Shown here one piece after another: positions 1-8,481 of a stretch of DNA of 41,476 nucleotides. Below the pieces are notes generated by a model. That model did not search any database. It saw only the letters and a list, made by a program, of their open reading frames with translations, and was not told the origin of the DNA. Source of the stretch: Desulfacinum sp. (GTDB lineage Bacteria; Desulfobacterota; Syntrophobacteria; Syntrophobacterales; DSM-9756); contig JACIYN010000004.1 in NCBI GenBank assembly GCA_014359885.1, positions 1 through 41,476 of the forward strand, in the 5' to 3' direction. Numbering within the stretch: the first letter of the stretch is position 1; each line of letters opens with the position of its first letter. The position numbers and the translations under genes were made by a program.

Positions 1-1213
1 CCGTGTAGGCTTCCAGGGGATACCCGAAGGTCTTCGCGCCGCCGGCATAACGGTCCAGGATCCATCCCAGCAACGGCATGGCCACGGCGCCGCCCAGAAA
101 GGGAAAGAGGTTGAGGGAGCCCAGGGCGGTCCCGGCGATCCGGATGGGAAAGAGTTCCTTGACGGCCGTGAAGGCGATGACCACCGTGGACGAGGAGCTG
201 ATGGAAAAGAGAAGAAAGAAGACCATGAGACCCCACGTGGGAAGGCCGGAAGGAAAGAGCCTGAGGAATCCCAGTTCCAGGGTCATGGCCAGGGCACAGG
301 CCACCAGGGGTTTCTTGCGGCTTCGAAGAACCCGGTCCGACAAGAAGCCCAGGGCGGGGCTTCCGAAGATCATGCCCCAAGCGATCATGCTCAGCACGGA
401 CCCCGCCTGCTCCCGGTCCATGCCGTAGGTGTGCATGAGGTAGGGGCCGCTCCACAGGGCGCCGAAACCGAAAAAGATCCCGTAATTGACAAAGGACCAG
501 AGGGAAAAGAGCCAGAACTGAGGGGAGGAAAGCACATGGCGCACCCCTTGGCGGAGGCCGCCAGGCGCGCCGGGATTGGATGCTTCACCGGAGACCGGCG
601 GGGCCGTCAGGGGCCGCCAGCCCTTGTCTTCCGGCCGGTCCCGCACCACGGCCCACACCAGGCCGGCGATCACCAGGGTGACGCCCCCGATGAGCTGAAA
701 GGACAGACGCCATCCGAAGGCCGTGGTCAGCCGGGCCAGGAGCCAGGTGGCGGCCAGGATGCCCAGGCCGCCCACCGCATTGAGGATTCCCGAAACGAAG
801 GCGAACTCTCCGGGGCGAAACCACTGGGACAGGATCTTCATGGTGGGGATGAAGACCATGGCGGCCCCCATGCCCACCAGGAACCGCCCGGCAAAGGCGG
901 CCGTCAGATGGGGGGCCGTTCCGAAAAGGACACTTCCCGCCGCGGCCACCACCGTGAAGGCGCTCACCGCCTTGCGCGGCCCGATGGAATCGGAAAGGAG
1001 CCCCGCGGGAAACTGCATGAAGGCGTAGCAGTAGAAGTAAACGGATCCCAGAAAGCCCAGGGCCCCGGCCGATGTGGCGAACTCCCGCGCCAGCTCCTGG
1101 GCCACCACGGAAAGACTCAGCCGATGGAAATAGACGAAGAGATAGGCGAAAGCCAGCGTGGCGAAGATGCACCACCGATACCGAAGAATCTCCCGCCTGT
1201 CTCCGTGCGTCAC
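1..1213 (-). CDS. MFS transporter, 3' end beyond the window
   Basis: Major facilitator superfamily permease, cytoplasmic membrane, probably importing a sugar acid. The minus-strand frame is open from position 1213 to the window edge (about 404 codons) and reads as alternating hydrophobic helices. A typical MFS loop 2-3 motif (SDSIGPRKAV) follows the second helix and a related one (SDRVLRSRKP) occurs in the second half. The start is a GTG at 1213-1211 whose last two bases plus the next base form the TGA stop of the KDPG aldolase gene (GTGA overlap), so the two are translationally coupled. The family resembles ACS/hexuronate-type MFS carriers, but the substrate is inferred from context only. 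The locus then has two uptake systems: this one and the TRAP system upstream. The C-terminus is missing because the window ends. Confidence 0.85.
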   Translation of the reverse strand, partial: MTHGDRREILRYRWCIFATLAFAYLFVYFHRLSLSVVAQELAREFATSAGALGFLGSVYFYCYAFMQFPAGLLSDSIGPRKAVSAFTVVAAAGSVLFGTAPHLTAAFAGRFLVGMGAAMVFIPTMKILSQWFRPGEFAFVSGILNAVGGLGILAATWLLARLTTAFGWRLSFQLIGGVTLVIAGLVWAVVRDRPEDKGWRPLTAPPVSGEASNPGAPGGLRQGVRHVLSSPQFWLFSLWSFVNYGIFFGFGALWSGPYLMHTYGMDREQAGSVLSMIAWGMIFGSPALGFLSDRVLRSRKKPLVACALAMTLELGFLRLFPSGLPTWGLMVFFLLFSISSSSTVVIAFTAVKELFPIRIAGTALGSLNLFPFLGGAVAMPLLGWILDRYAGGAKTFGYPLEAYT

Positions 1214-1875
1214 CGCGAACTCCCCGCCATCTCCGCCCTGGCTTGCCGGATCCGGCGCACGAAGAGCTGCGCCGTTTCCGTCACCAGATCGTAGTTTCCA
1301 TCCTCGGCCCCGGAAGTCAGCTCGCTTCCGGCTCCCACGGCAAAGCTGCCCGCGCGGATCCACTCCCCCACATTGTCGGCGTTCACCCCGCCCGTGGGCA
1401 TGAGGAGCGCTTGGGGGAACGGGCCCTTCATGGCCCTGATCACGGCCGGCCCGAAGAGAGAAGCGGGAAAGATCTTACAGACATCCGCTCCCGCCTGCAA
1501 GGCATGCATGAGTTCCGTGGGGGTGAACACCCCCGGCATGACGGCCACACGGTACCGGTTACACAGGCGGATGGTGTCCAGGTCCGTTCCGGGCGAGACG
1601 ACGAAGCGGGCCCCGGCCATGAGGCAGGCCCGGGCCGTTTCGCTGTCCAGGACCGTGCCGGCCCCCACCAGCACCTCGTCCCCGGGATAGGCCCGGGAAA
1701 GCTCCCGGATCACCTCCAGGGCTCCCGGCACCGTCATGGTGATCTCAATCACATCCACCCCGCCTCTTTTGACCGCGTCTGCGATCCGAAGGGCCCGGTC
1801 CGGGCTCTTGGCCCGCACCACCGCCACGATGCCCGTCTTCTCGATCCGCTCCAGGCAAATTCTCTTGTCCAGCAT
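1210..1875 (-). CDS. eda: 2-keto-3-deoxy-6-phosphogluconate (KDPG) aldolase family
   Basis: Class I aldolase that cleaves KDPG (or KDPGal/KHG) to pyruvate and glyceraldehyde 3-phosphate. The product is 221 residues, normal for the family (about 205-220). The Schiff-base lysine is K134 in GADVCKIFPAS, the general base is E44 in VIEITMT, and the phosphate loops (GAGTV, SPGTD, PTGGVN) are present. The open frame continues 73 codons upstream, but that extension is repeat DNA (GTGATCC heptamers), so the ATG at 1875 is chosen. The stop overlaps the GTG of the MFS gene. A 353-bp gap with palindromic repeats separates it from the SDR gene upstream, so it may have its own promoter. It provides the final, energy-yielding cleavage for the sugar-acid locus. 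Confidence 0.93.
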   Translation of the reverse strand: MLDKRICLERIEKTGIVAVVRAKSPDRALRIADAVKRGGVDVIEITMTVPGALEVIRELSRAYPGDEVLVGAGTVLDSETARACLMAGARFVVSPGTDLDTIRLCNRYRVAVMPGVFTPTELMHALQAGADVCKIFPASLFGPAVIRAMKGPFPQALLMPTGGVNADNVGEWIRAGSFAVGAGSELTSGAEDGNYDLVTETAQLFVRRIRQARAEMAGSSR

Positions 1876-1894
1876 GATCGTCTCCCGTTGAAAA

Positions 1895-1936
1895 GATCCG
1901 TGATCCGTGATCCGTGATCCGTGAGCCGTGAGCCCG
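1895..1936. repeat. tandem heptamer array, GATCCGT units
   Basis: Four exact GATCCGT units followed by GAGCCGT and a partial unit, about 20 bp upstream of the KDPG aldolase ATG. Similar in unit length and in its GTGA core to the larger array at 29204-29336. It ends before the ribosome-binding region. Confidence 0.8.
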
Positions 1937-2133
1937 AAACCGTCGTGGGCATGATTCCATCCCGGCCGGTGGCCCTCCTCGGCGATTTCCGCCAGCCTCC
2001 CAGGAGGCTGTCCGAAAACGTCGCGGATGATCTCTTTTCTCGTAGCACAGCCCTTTAGGGCTGCGGAGGAACCTCCGGACGTTGGATGGGCCATCGCGTA
2101 TTCCCTGTCATGTCATGAGGATGCGATGACTCT

Positions 2134-2166
2134 TTCCGCGGGGCTAAAGCCCCGCGGCTACGAAAA
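2134..2166. repeat. CCGCGGGGCT/AGCCCCGCGG palindrome
   Basis: Perfect inverted repeat with arms of about 10 bp around a short AA centre. A close relative (with a GA centre) lies at 29343-29364 beside the other tandem array. Probably a dispersed REP-like element. Confidence 0.7.
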
Positions 2167-2228
2167 GAGCGGCCATGACCCGGGCTCTTGTTTCGGAGAG
2201 CCATTGTCCGACGGGCTCCTAGACGCTC

Positions 2229-3074
2229 CTAGACGCCGCAGAAGGCCGAAAAACCACCGTCCACCGGGATGACCGCCCCGGTGACGAAGGCGGCCGCGTC
2301 GGAAACGAGCCAGATGACGGCACCCAGCAGATCCCCGGGGGTTCCGTAGCGCCCCATGGGCGTGGAACGCAGGATGGCGCGTCCCCGGTCGGTGGGCTCC
2401 CCGGTCTCTTCGTCCGTGAGCAGGTATCGGTTCTGCTCGGTCAGGATGAAGCCCGGGGCCAGGGCGTTGACCCGGATGCGCGGGGAGTAGTGGTGGCTCA
2501 CGTGCACGGCCAGCCATTGGGTGAAGTTGCTCACCGCCGCCTTGGCCGCCGAATAGGCGACGGTGCGGGTGAGTGGCCGCAAAGCCGCCATGGAGGAGAT
2601 GTTGAGAACGGCCCCGGAACCCCGGCGGACCATGGGATCCAAAAAGACCTGGCACGCGAGGAGGGTTCCCAAAAAGTTGAGGTCGAAAACCCATCGCAGG
2701 GCGTCTTCGGGCAGATCCAGGAAGGAGAGCTCTTCCGAGGTGGTGGCTTCCTTCTTGTTCCCGCCGGCTCCGTTGATGAGGATGTCCACCCGGCCGAACC
2801 GGTCGAGCACCGCTTCCCTGGCCCTCAGGAGGCCGGCCTTGTCCAGGACGTCCACTTCCAGTCCCATGGCCTGGCCGCCCCGGGATGCGATTTCTTCGGC
2901 CACCGCCTCCGCCTTGTTCCCGTGCCGCCCCATCACGGCCACCCCAACGCCCCGTTCGGCCAGGGCGAAGGCCATCTCCCGGCACAGAATGCCGGCTCCG
3001 CCCGTTACGACCGCCACCTTGCCGGCGAGATCGAAGAGGGGATCGGCCTTTCTGGCGTCTTCAGATTCCTGCAT
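2229..3074 (-). CDS. SDR oxidoreductase, D-mannonate oxidoreductase (UxuB-like) type
   Basis: NAD(P)-dependent short-chain dehydrogenase, 281 residues. Visible features: cofactor loop TGGAGILC at residues 24-31, NGAG at 101-104, and catalytic S160/S161, Y174 and K178 (YSAAK). The C-terminal part carries a long insertion (NRYLLTDEETGEPTDRG) followed by TPMGRYGTPGDL, a signature I associate with SDR-type D-mannonate oxidoreductases (fructuronate reductases). The substrate assignment is therefore probable but not proven. The gene lies 151 bp downstream of the hydroxyacid dehydrogenase and 353 bp upstream of KDPG aldolase, on the same strand. If correct, it interconverts D-fructuronate and D-mannonate. 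No mannonate dehydratase (uxuA) is visible in this window, which matters for the pathway proposed below. The alternative is a generic sugar-acid SDR. Confidence 0.8.
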   Translation of the reverse strand: MQESEDARKADPLFDLAGKVAVVTGGAGILCREMAFALAERGVGVAVMGRHGNKAEAVAEEIASRGGQAMGLEVDVLDKAGLLRAREAVLDRFGRVDILINGAGGNKKEATTSEELSFLDLPEDALRWVFDLNFLGTLLACQVFLDPMVRRGSGAVLNISSMAALRPLTRTVAYSAAKAAVSNFTQWLAVHVSHHYSPRIRVNALAPGFILTEQNRYLLTDEETGEPTDRGRAILRSTPMGRYGTPGDLLGAVIWLVSDAAAFVTGAVIPVDGGFSAFCGV

Positions 3075-3093
3075 GGCACCACTCCATATTTAA

Positions 3094-3132
3094 TGTGAAA
3101 GAGAACCGCGAATGAACGCGAATAGACGCAAA
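3094..3132. repeat. dispersed AATGAACGCGAATRGACGC element
   Basis: GTGAAAGAGAACCGCGAATG followed by AACGCGAATAGACGCAAAT. The same string with few changes recurs at 32791-32831, 33053-33092 and, inverted, at 21926-21956. It always lies between genes. Confidence 0.7.
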
Positions 3133-3225
3133 TCTTTCTGGAACGGGAAAGGGATTCCCGGGCAAGCCCCCAGGCCCGTGCGAACCCCCGGGACCGTTGG
3201 TTGGCACTTCCTTCTGGGCGGCGGC

Positions 3226-4170
3226 TCAACGGGGTCCCGAGCCGCCCGAGGCGGCCAACAGGCGAAGCAGGTTTTCCGTCGCCGCCTTGGCCATGCGCGT
3301 CACCGCCTCGTGGGTGTGGGCGCCCACGTGGGGGGTGAGGAGGAAGTTGTCCAGGCGGAGCAGCGGATGGTCGCCGGGGGGTTCCTGGGAAAAGACATCG
3401 CAGGCGGCTCCGGCGAGTCGGCCCGTACGCAAGGCCCAATAAAGGGCTTCTTCGTCCACCAGCTCCCCCCGCGCCGTGTTGATAAGATACGCCCCCGGCT
3501 TCATCCGCTCCAGCCGTTCCCGGTTCATGAGCTTTCGGGTTTCCCCGGTGAGAGGCACGTGCAGGGAGACGAAATCCGATACGGCCAGAAGCTCCTCCAA
3601 CGAAAGTCGCTCCAGCTCGTGTTCCCGGATGAATCGCTCCTCCTGGAAGTAGGGGTCGTAAAAGCAGACCTTCATCAAAAGTCCCCGGGCGCGGCGGGCC
3701 ACTTCCCGGCCGATGCCGCCGCAGCCCACCAGCCCCAGGGTCTTTCCGGTGAGCTCCGTACCCCGCACCCGGGACCACCCTCCGGCCTTGACTTCCGCCG
3801 CCGCCGCGTAGAGGTTTCTGGCCAGCACAAAGAGGAGCCCCACGGTCAGTTCGGCCACCGACACGTTGTTGGCGCCCGGAGTGGTGGTCAGCGGAATCCC
3901 CCTTTCCTCGAGGGCTTCCCGGTCGATGTTGTCCACGCCGACGCCGTACTTGGAAACGGCCTTCAGGCGGGGTGCGCTCTCGATCACCCTGCGCGACACC
4001 GGGTCCACGCCCACCAGGATCCCGTCCGCCCGGGACGCCAGGCGGCACATCTCCTCCTCGGTGAGGGTCCGGCCGGTTTCGTTGTAGATCACCCGGCAGC
4101 CCTTCAGCAGAGGTTCCATCTCTTTTCTGACTTCGTAGTACGATTTGGGAGTGATCAGAACGGTCCACAC
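3226..4170 (-). CDS. D-isomer-specific 2-hydroxyacid dehydrogenase (SerA/phosphoglycerate dehydrogenase-like)
   Basis: NAD-dependent dehydrogenase of the D-2-hydroxyacid family, 314 residues, lacking the C-terminal ACT regulatory domain of true SerA. The Rossmann motif GCGGIG lies at residues 149-154. The catalytic triad is R234 (NTARGE), E263 (SQEPPG) and H281 (TPHVGAH). The start is taken as GTG at 4170, preceded by a GGGGG run about 7 bases upstream. The frame is open for 92 codons further, but that part overlaps the kinase gene out of frame. The start lies 16 bp inside the kinase 3' end, indicating translational coupling. Within the locus it may oxidise or reduce a 2-keto/2-hydroxy sugar acid. 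The exact substrate cannot be read from the sequence. Confidence 0.87.
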   Translation of the reverse strand: MWTVLITPKSYYEVRKEMEPLLKGCRVIYNETGRTLTEEEMCRLASRADGILVGVDPVSRRVIESAPRLKAVSKYGVGVDNIDREALEERGIPLTTTPGANNVSVAELTVGLLFVLARNLYAAAAEVKAGGWSRVRGTELTGKTLGLVGCGGIGREVARRARGLLMKVCFYDPYFQEERFIREHELERLSLEELLAVSDFVSLHVPLTGETRKLMNRERLERMKPGAYLINTARGELVDEEALYWALRTGRLAGAACDVFSQEPPGDHPLLRLDNFLLTPHVGAHTHEAVTRMAKAATENLLRLLAASGGSGPR

Positions 4171-5678
4171 GGTGATGTCCCCCGTAGGTCTTGAAGCCTC
4201 TCGATCACGGCACGGGTGCCGTCGTAGGTCTGCTGGAAAAGGGCAAAGAGTTCCCGGTAGATCCCGTGGTTGTGCGGGTCGGGAGAGACGGTCCGTTCCG
4301 CCGTTTCGGGAAGGGGCGCCTGTGCGTAGTCGTCCAGGATCCCCAGGGCCTTGAGTCCCATGAGCACCGCGCCCAGGGTGGAGTTTTCCGCTCCGGGGTA
4401 CAGGAGGAGGGGCCTTCCCAGGACGTCCGCCAGGATCTGGAGCCACACCCGGGAGTGGGTGACGCCGCCCGAGATGATCACATCGCGGGCTTCCCCCGCC
4501 AGCTCCTGCAGGACGAGGAAGTTGGCGTTCAGGCGGAAGGCCACCCCTTCCATGGCGGCCCGAACCAGGTGCCGGAACCCGTGTTCCATGCCCAGGCCCA
4601 GGATGACCCCGCGGGCTGCGGCGTTCCAGTCGGGCGTGCGCTCCCCGGTGAGAAAGGGCAGGAAGAGGAGTCCGCCGGCGCCCGGAGGCACTTCTTCCGC
4701 CATGCGGCTGAGATCCTCGTACACGGGAACCGCCACGCCGTCCTCGCCGTACTCATAGGCCAGGCGGCTCCGCAGCCAGCTCAGGACGATGCCGCCGTTG
4801 TTGACGGCTCCGCCGGTCACGTAGGTGTCCCGGTCCAGCATGTAGCACCAGGTGCGGCCCCGGGAATCGAGCCGGGCCCGGGGGGAAAAGACGCGGACCG
4901 CTCCGCTGGTCCCCACCGTGGCCACGAAGCGGCGGGATGCATAGGTGCCCGCCCCCAGGTTGGCCAGCTGCCCGTCTCCGCTTCCGAGTACCAGGGGGAA
5001 GCGGGCCCCGATCCTTTCCTCCCATTCCCTGGTCATGGAAAGCACCGTGGCCCCGTCCGCCAGGGGGGAAAGCGAGTCCTGGTCCAGGTCCAGGGCCCGG
5101 AGCAGTTCCCGGTCCCAGTCCTTTTCATGGAGGTTCAGGAGCCCTCCGCCGCTGGCCACCCCGTAGTCCGCCACCCAACGCCCGGTGAGGCTGTGGAGGA
5201 TGTATTCTTTGAGTGTGACGAAGCGCGCCGCCTTCCGGTAGGCGTCGGGCCGGCGCCGGCGCAGCCACAGGATCTTGGCGGGCGTGTAGATGGCGTGGGG
5301 CGGGCATCCGGTGCGCTCGTAGATGTTGCCGAAGGACCGAACGGTGCCGATGGCTTCCATGGGGCGCACGTCCGCCCACGTCAGGCACCCGCCCAGGGGA
5401 TTTCCGGACCGGTCCACGGCCATCAGGGTGTGAAGCGCCGAGCTGAAGGAGGCGAACGCCAGGGGGGTTCCGGCCTGGGCCCCATGGGCGGCGCACCGGG
5501 AAAGGCACCGGATCACCGCATCGGCCACCTGGTCGGGGTCCAGCTCGGCGGCTCCTTCCCGGGTGTCGGTGAAGGCGTAGGGCACCGAGACGGAAAAGAC
5601 CTTCCGCAGCGATGGGTCGAAGACCACCGCCTTGGTGGACGAGGTGCCGATATCGATGCCGCAGGTGTAGTGTTCCAC
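4155..5678 (-). CDS. FGGY-family carbohydrate kinase, gluconokinase/xylulokinase type
   Basis: ATP-dependent sugar kinase of the FGGY family (ASKHA fold), 507 residues, normal for the family. The N-terminal phosphate-binding loop DIGTSSTK is at residues 9-16, the catalytic aspartate is probably D235 in GSGDGQ, and the adenosine-binding GTSGAV and the C-terminal ISGGVT motif are present. An in-frame ATG exists nine codons upstream, inside the SDR gene. I prefer the GTG at 5678 because GAGAGGA sits about 6 bases before it and this leaves a 12-bp spacer after the SDR stop. The sequence looks closest to GntK-type gluconate kinases, which suits a KDPG aldolase pathway, but FGGY substrate specificity is hard to read. 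Xylulose or another sugar remains possible. Confidence 0.88.
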   Translation of the reverse strand: MEHYTCGIDIGTSSTKAVVFDPSLRKVFSVSVPYAFTDTREGAAELDPDQVADAVIRCLSRCAAHGAQAGTPLAFASFSSALHTLMAVDRSGNPLGGCLTWADVRPMEAIGTVRSFGNIYERTGCPPHAIYTPAKILWLRRRRPDAYRKAARFVTLKEYILHSLTGRWVADYGVASGGGLLNLHEKDWDRELLRALDLDQDSLSPLADGATVLSMTREWEERIGARFPLVLGSGDGQLANLGAGTYASRRFVATVGTSGAVRVFSPRARLDSRGRTWCYMLDRDTYVTGGAVNNGGIVLSWLRSRLAYEYGEDGVAVPVYEDLSRMAEEVPPGAGGLLFLPFLTGERTPDWNAAARGVILGLGMEHGFRHLVRAAMEGVAFRLNANFLVLQELAGEARDVIISGGVTHSRVWLQILADVLGRPLLLYPGAENSTLGAVLMGLKALGILDDYAQAPLPETAERTVSPDPHNHGIYRELFALFQQTYDGTRAVIERLQDLRGTSPCGPF

Positions 5679-5689
5679 GGGCGTTCCTC

Positions 5690-6418
5690 TCAGTCCATGA
5701 GGCATCCGCCGTTGACGTCCAGGATCTCTCCGGTGATGAAGCCCGCATCCTCGGAGGCAAGAAAGACCACGGCGGCCGCCACCTCACGGGGCTCGCCCAG
5801 GCGCTTGAGAGGAATGGCCTCGATGACCTCCCGGCGCTTCTCCTCGGACCACTGGGCGCTCATCTCGGTGCGGATGGCGTGGGGCGCCACGCCGTTGACG
5901 GTCACCCCGTAGGGGGCCAGTTCCCGGGCGAAGGTCTTGGTGAGGGCGTCCATGGCCGCCTTGGACGGGCCGTAGCCCGGGGCCGACGTGATGTCGCCCA
6001 GCTTGGCGGCGATGGAGGAGATGTTGATGATGCGCCCGCTTCGTTGTCGCTTCATGACCGGAGCGACGTGCTTGCAGAAGAGGAAGGCGCCCCGGGCGTT
6101 GACGGCGAAGACGGCGTCCCAGTCCTCGGTTCGGATCTCTTCGCCGGTGCGCCGGCGGATGATCCCGGCGTTGTTGACCAGGATGTCGATCCGGCCGTGG
6201 TCTTCCAGGACGGCCTGGACGACGGCGGCCACGTGGTTTTCGTTGGAGACGTCGCATTTATGGAAACGGATCCCGGGGTTTTCCTGTTCCAGCTGTCGGC
6301 CCCGTGTTTCGTCCACGTCACAGGCCGCCACGCGGCAGTCGTTCTGGGCGAGGGCCTCGGCCACGGCCCGGCCGATTCCGGTCACGGCTCCGGTGACCAC
6401 AGCGATTCTTTCCGTCAT
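5690..6418 (-). CDS. short-chain dehydrogenase/reductase, FabG-like, first gene of the catabolic run
   Basis: Classical SDR, 242 residues. The cofactor loop TGAVTGIG is at residues 9-16, an aspartate follows the second beta strand (D34, CDVDE), which favours NAD(H), NNAG is at 82-85, and the catalytic S134/S135, Y149 and K153 (YGPSK) are present. The start ATG at 6418 has a good GGAGG 7 bases upstream. It is the first gene after the regulator, and a 14/16 match to the putative operator lies 22-37 bp upstream of its ATG, so it probably begins a regulated transcript with the kinase and later genes. The role is likely oxidation or reduction of an aldonic/keto-aldonic acid such as gluconate/5-ketogluconate. 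The substrate is not determined. Confidence 0.88.
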   Translation of the reverse strand: MTERIAVVTGAVTGIGRAVAEALAQNDCRVAACDVDETRGRQLEQENPGIRFHKCDVSNENHVAAVVQAVLEDHGRIDILVNNAGIIRRRTGEEIRTEDWDAVFAVNARGAFLFCKHVAPVMKRQRSGRIINISSIAAKLGDITSAPGYGPSKAAMDALTKTFARELAPYGVTVNGVAPHAIRTEMSAQWSEEKRREVIEAIPLKRLGEPREVAAAVVFLASEDAGFITGEILDVNGGCLMD

Positions 6419-6439
6419 GGAGGGTCCTCCTTCTTTAAT

Positions 6440-6455
6440 ATCTGATATACCAGTT
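6440..6455. promoter_or_regulatory. putative operator of the GntR/FCD regulator, copy 2
   Basis: ATCTGATATACCAGTT, matching the perfect palindrome at 11590-11605 in 14 of 16 positions. It lies between the end of the regulator gene and the start of the SDR gene. FadR-subfamily regulators bind short palindromes of this kind, so control by the neighbouring GntR protein is the natural reading. Confidence 0.6.
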
Positions 6456-6523
6456 GATGTGGGCAGCTTCCCGTCGCGGCGTGCGCCGCTTCCTCCAGGC
6501 CTCCGAACCTCCGCGCCGCCGCC

Positions 6524-7141
6524 TCAAAGGATGGCTTCCGCCACCCGGTTGATGTGGCTGCGCAGGATCTCCACCGCCTCCTCCTTCTTCCCGGCCAGGA
6601 TGGCTTCCAGGAGCCGGATGTGCTCCCCATGGGCCACCTCCATGCGGTCCCGGTCCAGATGGCGGCAGATGATGATCTGGTTCTTCACGTTGTGGTAGCT
6701 CTCGATCAGGTAGTCGTTGTGGGACGCGGTGATGATCAGCTCGTGGATGGCCTCGTCCAGTTCGTCGAAGTGCCGCCGCGACAGGGTCTCCGTCTCCCGG
6801 CAGGCGTCGAGGATTTCCCGGAGCTTTTCCCGGTCCAGCTCGTGGAAGTACTGATCCAGGCAGTAGAGTTCATAGAGACGGCGCACTTCCATGATGTCCT
6901 GGATTTCCCGCCGGGTGAAGGAGCGGACGAAGAAGCCCACCCGCGCCTTGTTGACCACCAGGCCCTCGTTGACAAGGCGCCTCAGCGCGTCCCGAACCGG
7001 CATGACGCTCACGTTGAATTCCGAGGCCAGTTCCCGGGGGTTGATCTGCTCCCCCATCTTGAGATCCGTCAGGAGAATCTTCTCCTTGATGATCCGGTAG
7101 ATCTGCTCGGTGATGCTGTCGGTCACAAGATGCATGAGCAA
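6524..7141 (-). CDS. GntR-family transcriptional regulator with FCD domain
   Basis: DNA-binding repressor or activator of the FadR subfamily, 205 residues. The winged helix-turn-helix spans about residues 10-75 (LASEFNVSVMPVRDALRRL is the recognition region) and an all-helical FCD effector domain spans about 85-205. Histidines at conserved spacing (IHELI, HGEHIRLLEAI, SHINR) fit the metal site of the FCD_D subgroup, which often binds carboxylate ligands such as sugar acids. A TTG at 7141 is spaced 8 bases from AAGGAG. The ATG two codons later (7135) would be 14 bases away, so TTG is favoured. The gene sits between the transporter/LarA genes and the catabolic genes, 32 bp after larA-like. It probably controls both through the two palindromes. 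Confidence 0.9.
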   Translation of the reverse strand: MLMHLVTDSITEQIYRIIKEKILLTDLKMGEQINPRELASEFNVSVMPVRDALRRLVNEGLVVNKARVGFFVRSFTRREIQDIMEVRRLYELYCLDQYFHELDREKLREILDACRETETLSRRHFDELDEAIHELIITASHNDYLIESYHNVKNQIIICRHLDRDRMEVAHGEHIRLLEAILAGKKEEAVEILRSHINRVAEAIL

Positions 7142-7173
7142 GCGCGAAACTCCTTTTCCCGACGTGGGGGGCG

Positions 7174-8466
7174 CTAGTCATCCAGGCGCCCGGCCGCCGC
7201 CCACAGCCCGGCCGCCGGATTGGCGATGTAGTAGAAGGGGCTCCCGTCGGAGGCGGTGTGGCGGCCCGGTGTCCGTTCCTGGTATCGGTAGCGTTGCCGG
7301 GCCTCTTCCAGGCTCATGTGCCCGAAGCCCACCGATTGGATCACCCGGCGGTCCACCGTGTCCGTGGCGACGGTTACGTGGAAGCGCCCCTCCGTGGATC
7401 CGTGGATGAGATGGGCGGCCACGGCCAGGTTCCGGCGCAGGTCTTCCCGGGTTTCCACCAGCCGGGTGATCCGCTCCGTTCCCACGTAACCATACTTGCG
7501 GATGATCCGGTCGAAAAGAGGGTCCTCTCCCAGCCTTTCCAGGCCGGGGGCGATCATGACCACGTGGCCTCCGTCCGCCACGGCCAGCCGCGTTCGGTAG
7601 ATGGCCTTGCAGCCCAGCCAGGTGCTCCGGAATTCCTTCTCGTCCAGGTAGACCACGAAGGTGGAGATGGGTTCTACCAGGCGCGTGATGTTGACGGAGC
7701 GGCTCAAGGCCACGGCCTGTTCGAAGAGCTTCCGGTCCCGTCCGATGTAGAGACCCGCCAGGGGCGAGGTGCCCGTGGCCGGGTCCACAAGGGTGTGGTT
7801 TACCGTGAGAAGGTAGCGGATGGCAAGGCCGTCCAGGAACCGGGTCTCGGCGTAGTCGTAGAGCTCGCGAACGGGGGTGCGGTCCCGTCCCAGGGTGCGT
7901 TCGATGCCGTAGACGGCGCTGATGTAATGGGACTTGTTGATGATGTCCTCGCCTCCCAGGCCCACCACGATGTTCTTCGTGTAGTTGGCCATGCCCACCA
8001 CTTCGTGGGGCAGCACCTGCCCGATGGACAGGATCAGGTCGAAGCCGCCTTCCGGCAGAAGCCGGTTGACGGCCACCACGATCTCTTCGGAGACCGCTCC
8101 GCACGACACCCGGGCGGTCACCTCCCCCGGGATGGTCCCGATGGGCACCGTGTCCCGGCGCCAGTGGTGCTCCAGGAAGGCCTCCAGGGGGATGTCCCCG
8201 AACATGGCCCGCAGCTCACCCGGATCCATGGGCCGATGGGTTCCCGTGGCGGGCAGGACCTGCACCCGGGACCGACGGGCCAGCAGGTGATAGAGCACGT
8301 TGGTAAGGGTCCCGGCCCCGGAATGCCGGCGCGTGCCGTCGGGAGGGACCAGCAGGACGCGGGAAGGAGCCGGTCTTAGGGAATCCACGAAGCGCCGCAG
8401 CAGGTCTTCCCATTCCCGCCGCTCCAGGGATTTCCCCGGGGGTGCTTCCAAGACGAATTCCGCCAT
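7174..8466 (-). CDS. LarA-like nickel-dependent 2-hydroxyacid racemase/epimerase (DUF2088)
   Basis: Homologue of lactate racemase LarA, 430 residues. LarA uses a nickel-pincer nucleotide bound covalently to a lysine and moves hydride to and from the C2 carbon of a 2-hydroxy acid. Here the motif DGTRRH (43-48), H77 (TGTHRP), H154 (LPHE), K164 (NYTKN) and H180 (NKSHY) are spaced as in LarA: the lysine is 10 residues after the histidine and the next histidine 16 after the lysine, which matches the H174/K184/H200 set of the Lactobacillus enzyme. The full metal and cofactor set thus seems retained. Characterised relatives of LarA include racemases of several hydroxyacids and a D-gluconate 2-epimerase. 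Position between a TRAP transporter and sugar-acid genes suggests a C2 epimerase of an aldonic acid. The cofactor genes larB, larC and larE are not in this window. Confidence 0.88.
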   Translation of the reverse strand: MAEFVLEAPPGKSLERREWEDLLRRFVDSLRPAPSRVLLVPPDGTRRHSGAGTLTNVLYHLLARRSRVQVLPATGTHRPMDPGELRAMFGDIPLEAFLEHHWRRDTVPIGTIPGEVTARVSCGAVSEEIVVAVNRLLPEGGFDLILSIGQVLPHEVVGMANYTKNIVVGLGGEDIINKSHYISAVYGIERTLGRDRTPVRELYDYAETRFLDGLAIRYLLTVNHTLVDPATGTSPLAGLYIGRDRKLFEQAVALSRSVNITRLVEPISTFVVYLDEKEFRSTWLGCKAIYRTRLAVADGGHVVMIAPGLERLGEDPLFDRIIRKYGYVGTERITRLVETREDLRRNLAVAAHLIHGSTEGRFHVTVATDTVDRRVIQSVGFGHMSLEEARQRYRYQERTPGRHTASDGSPFYYIANPAAGLWAAAGRLDD

Positions 8467-8481
8467 GATCCAGAGGCCTCG

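Larger units (their letters stand above)
1876..2228. other. gene-free 353-bp stretch with several short repeats
   Basis: No credible gene. It holds the heptamer run at 1895-1936, an AGCCCTTTAGGGCT palindrome near 2049-2062, a longer CCGCGGGGCTAAAGCCCCGCGG-type palindrome at 2136-2157, and a 10-bp direct duplication (GCTCCTAGAC twice, 2215-2234) that spans the stop codon of the SDR gene. I see no clear promoter for the aldolase. Confidence 0.6.

Noticed and set aside
3226..4170. Naming the hydroxyacid dehydrogenase serA
   Set aside because: It lacks the C-terminal ACT/ASB regulatory part and lies in a sugar-acid operon, so a serine-pathway role is not supported.
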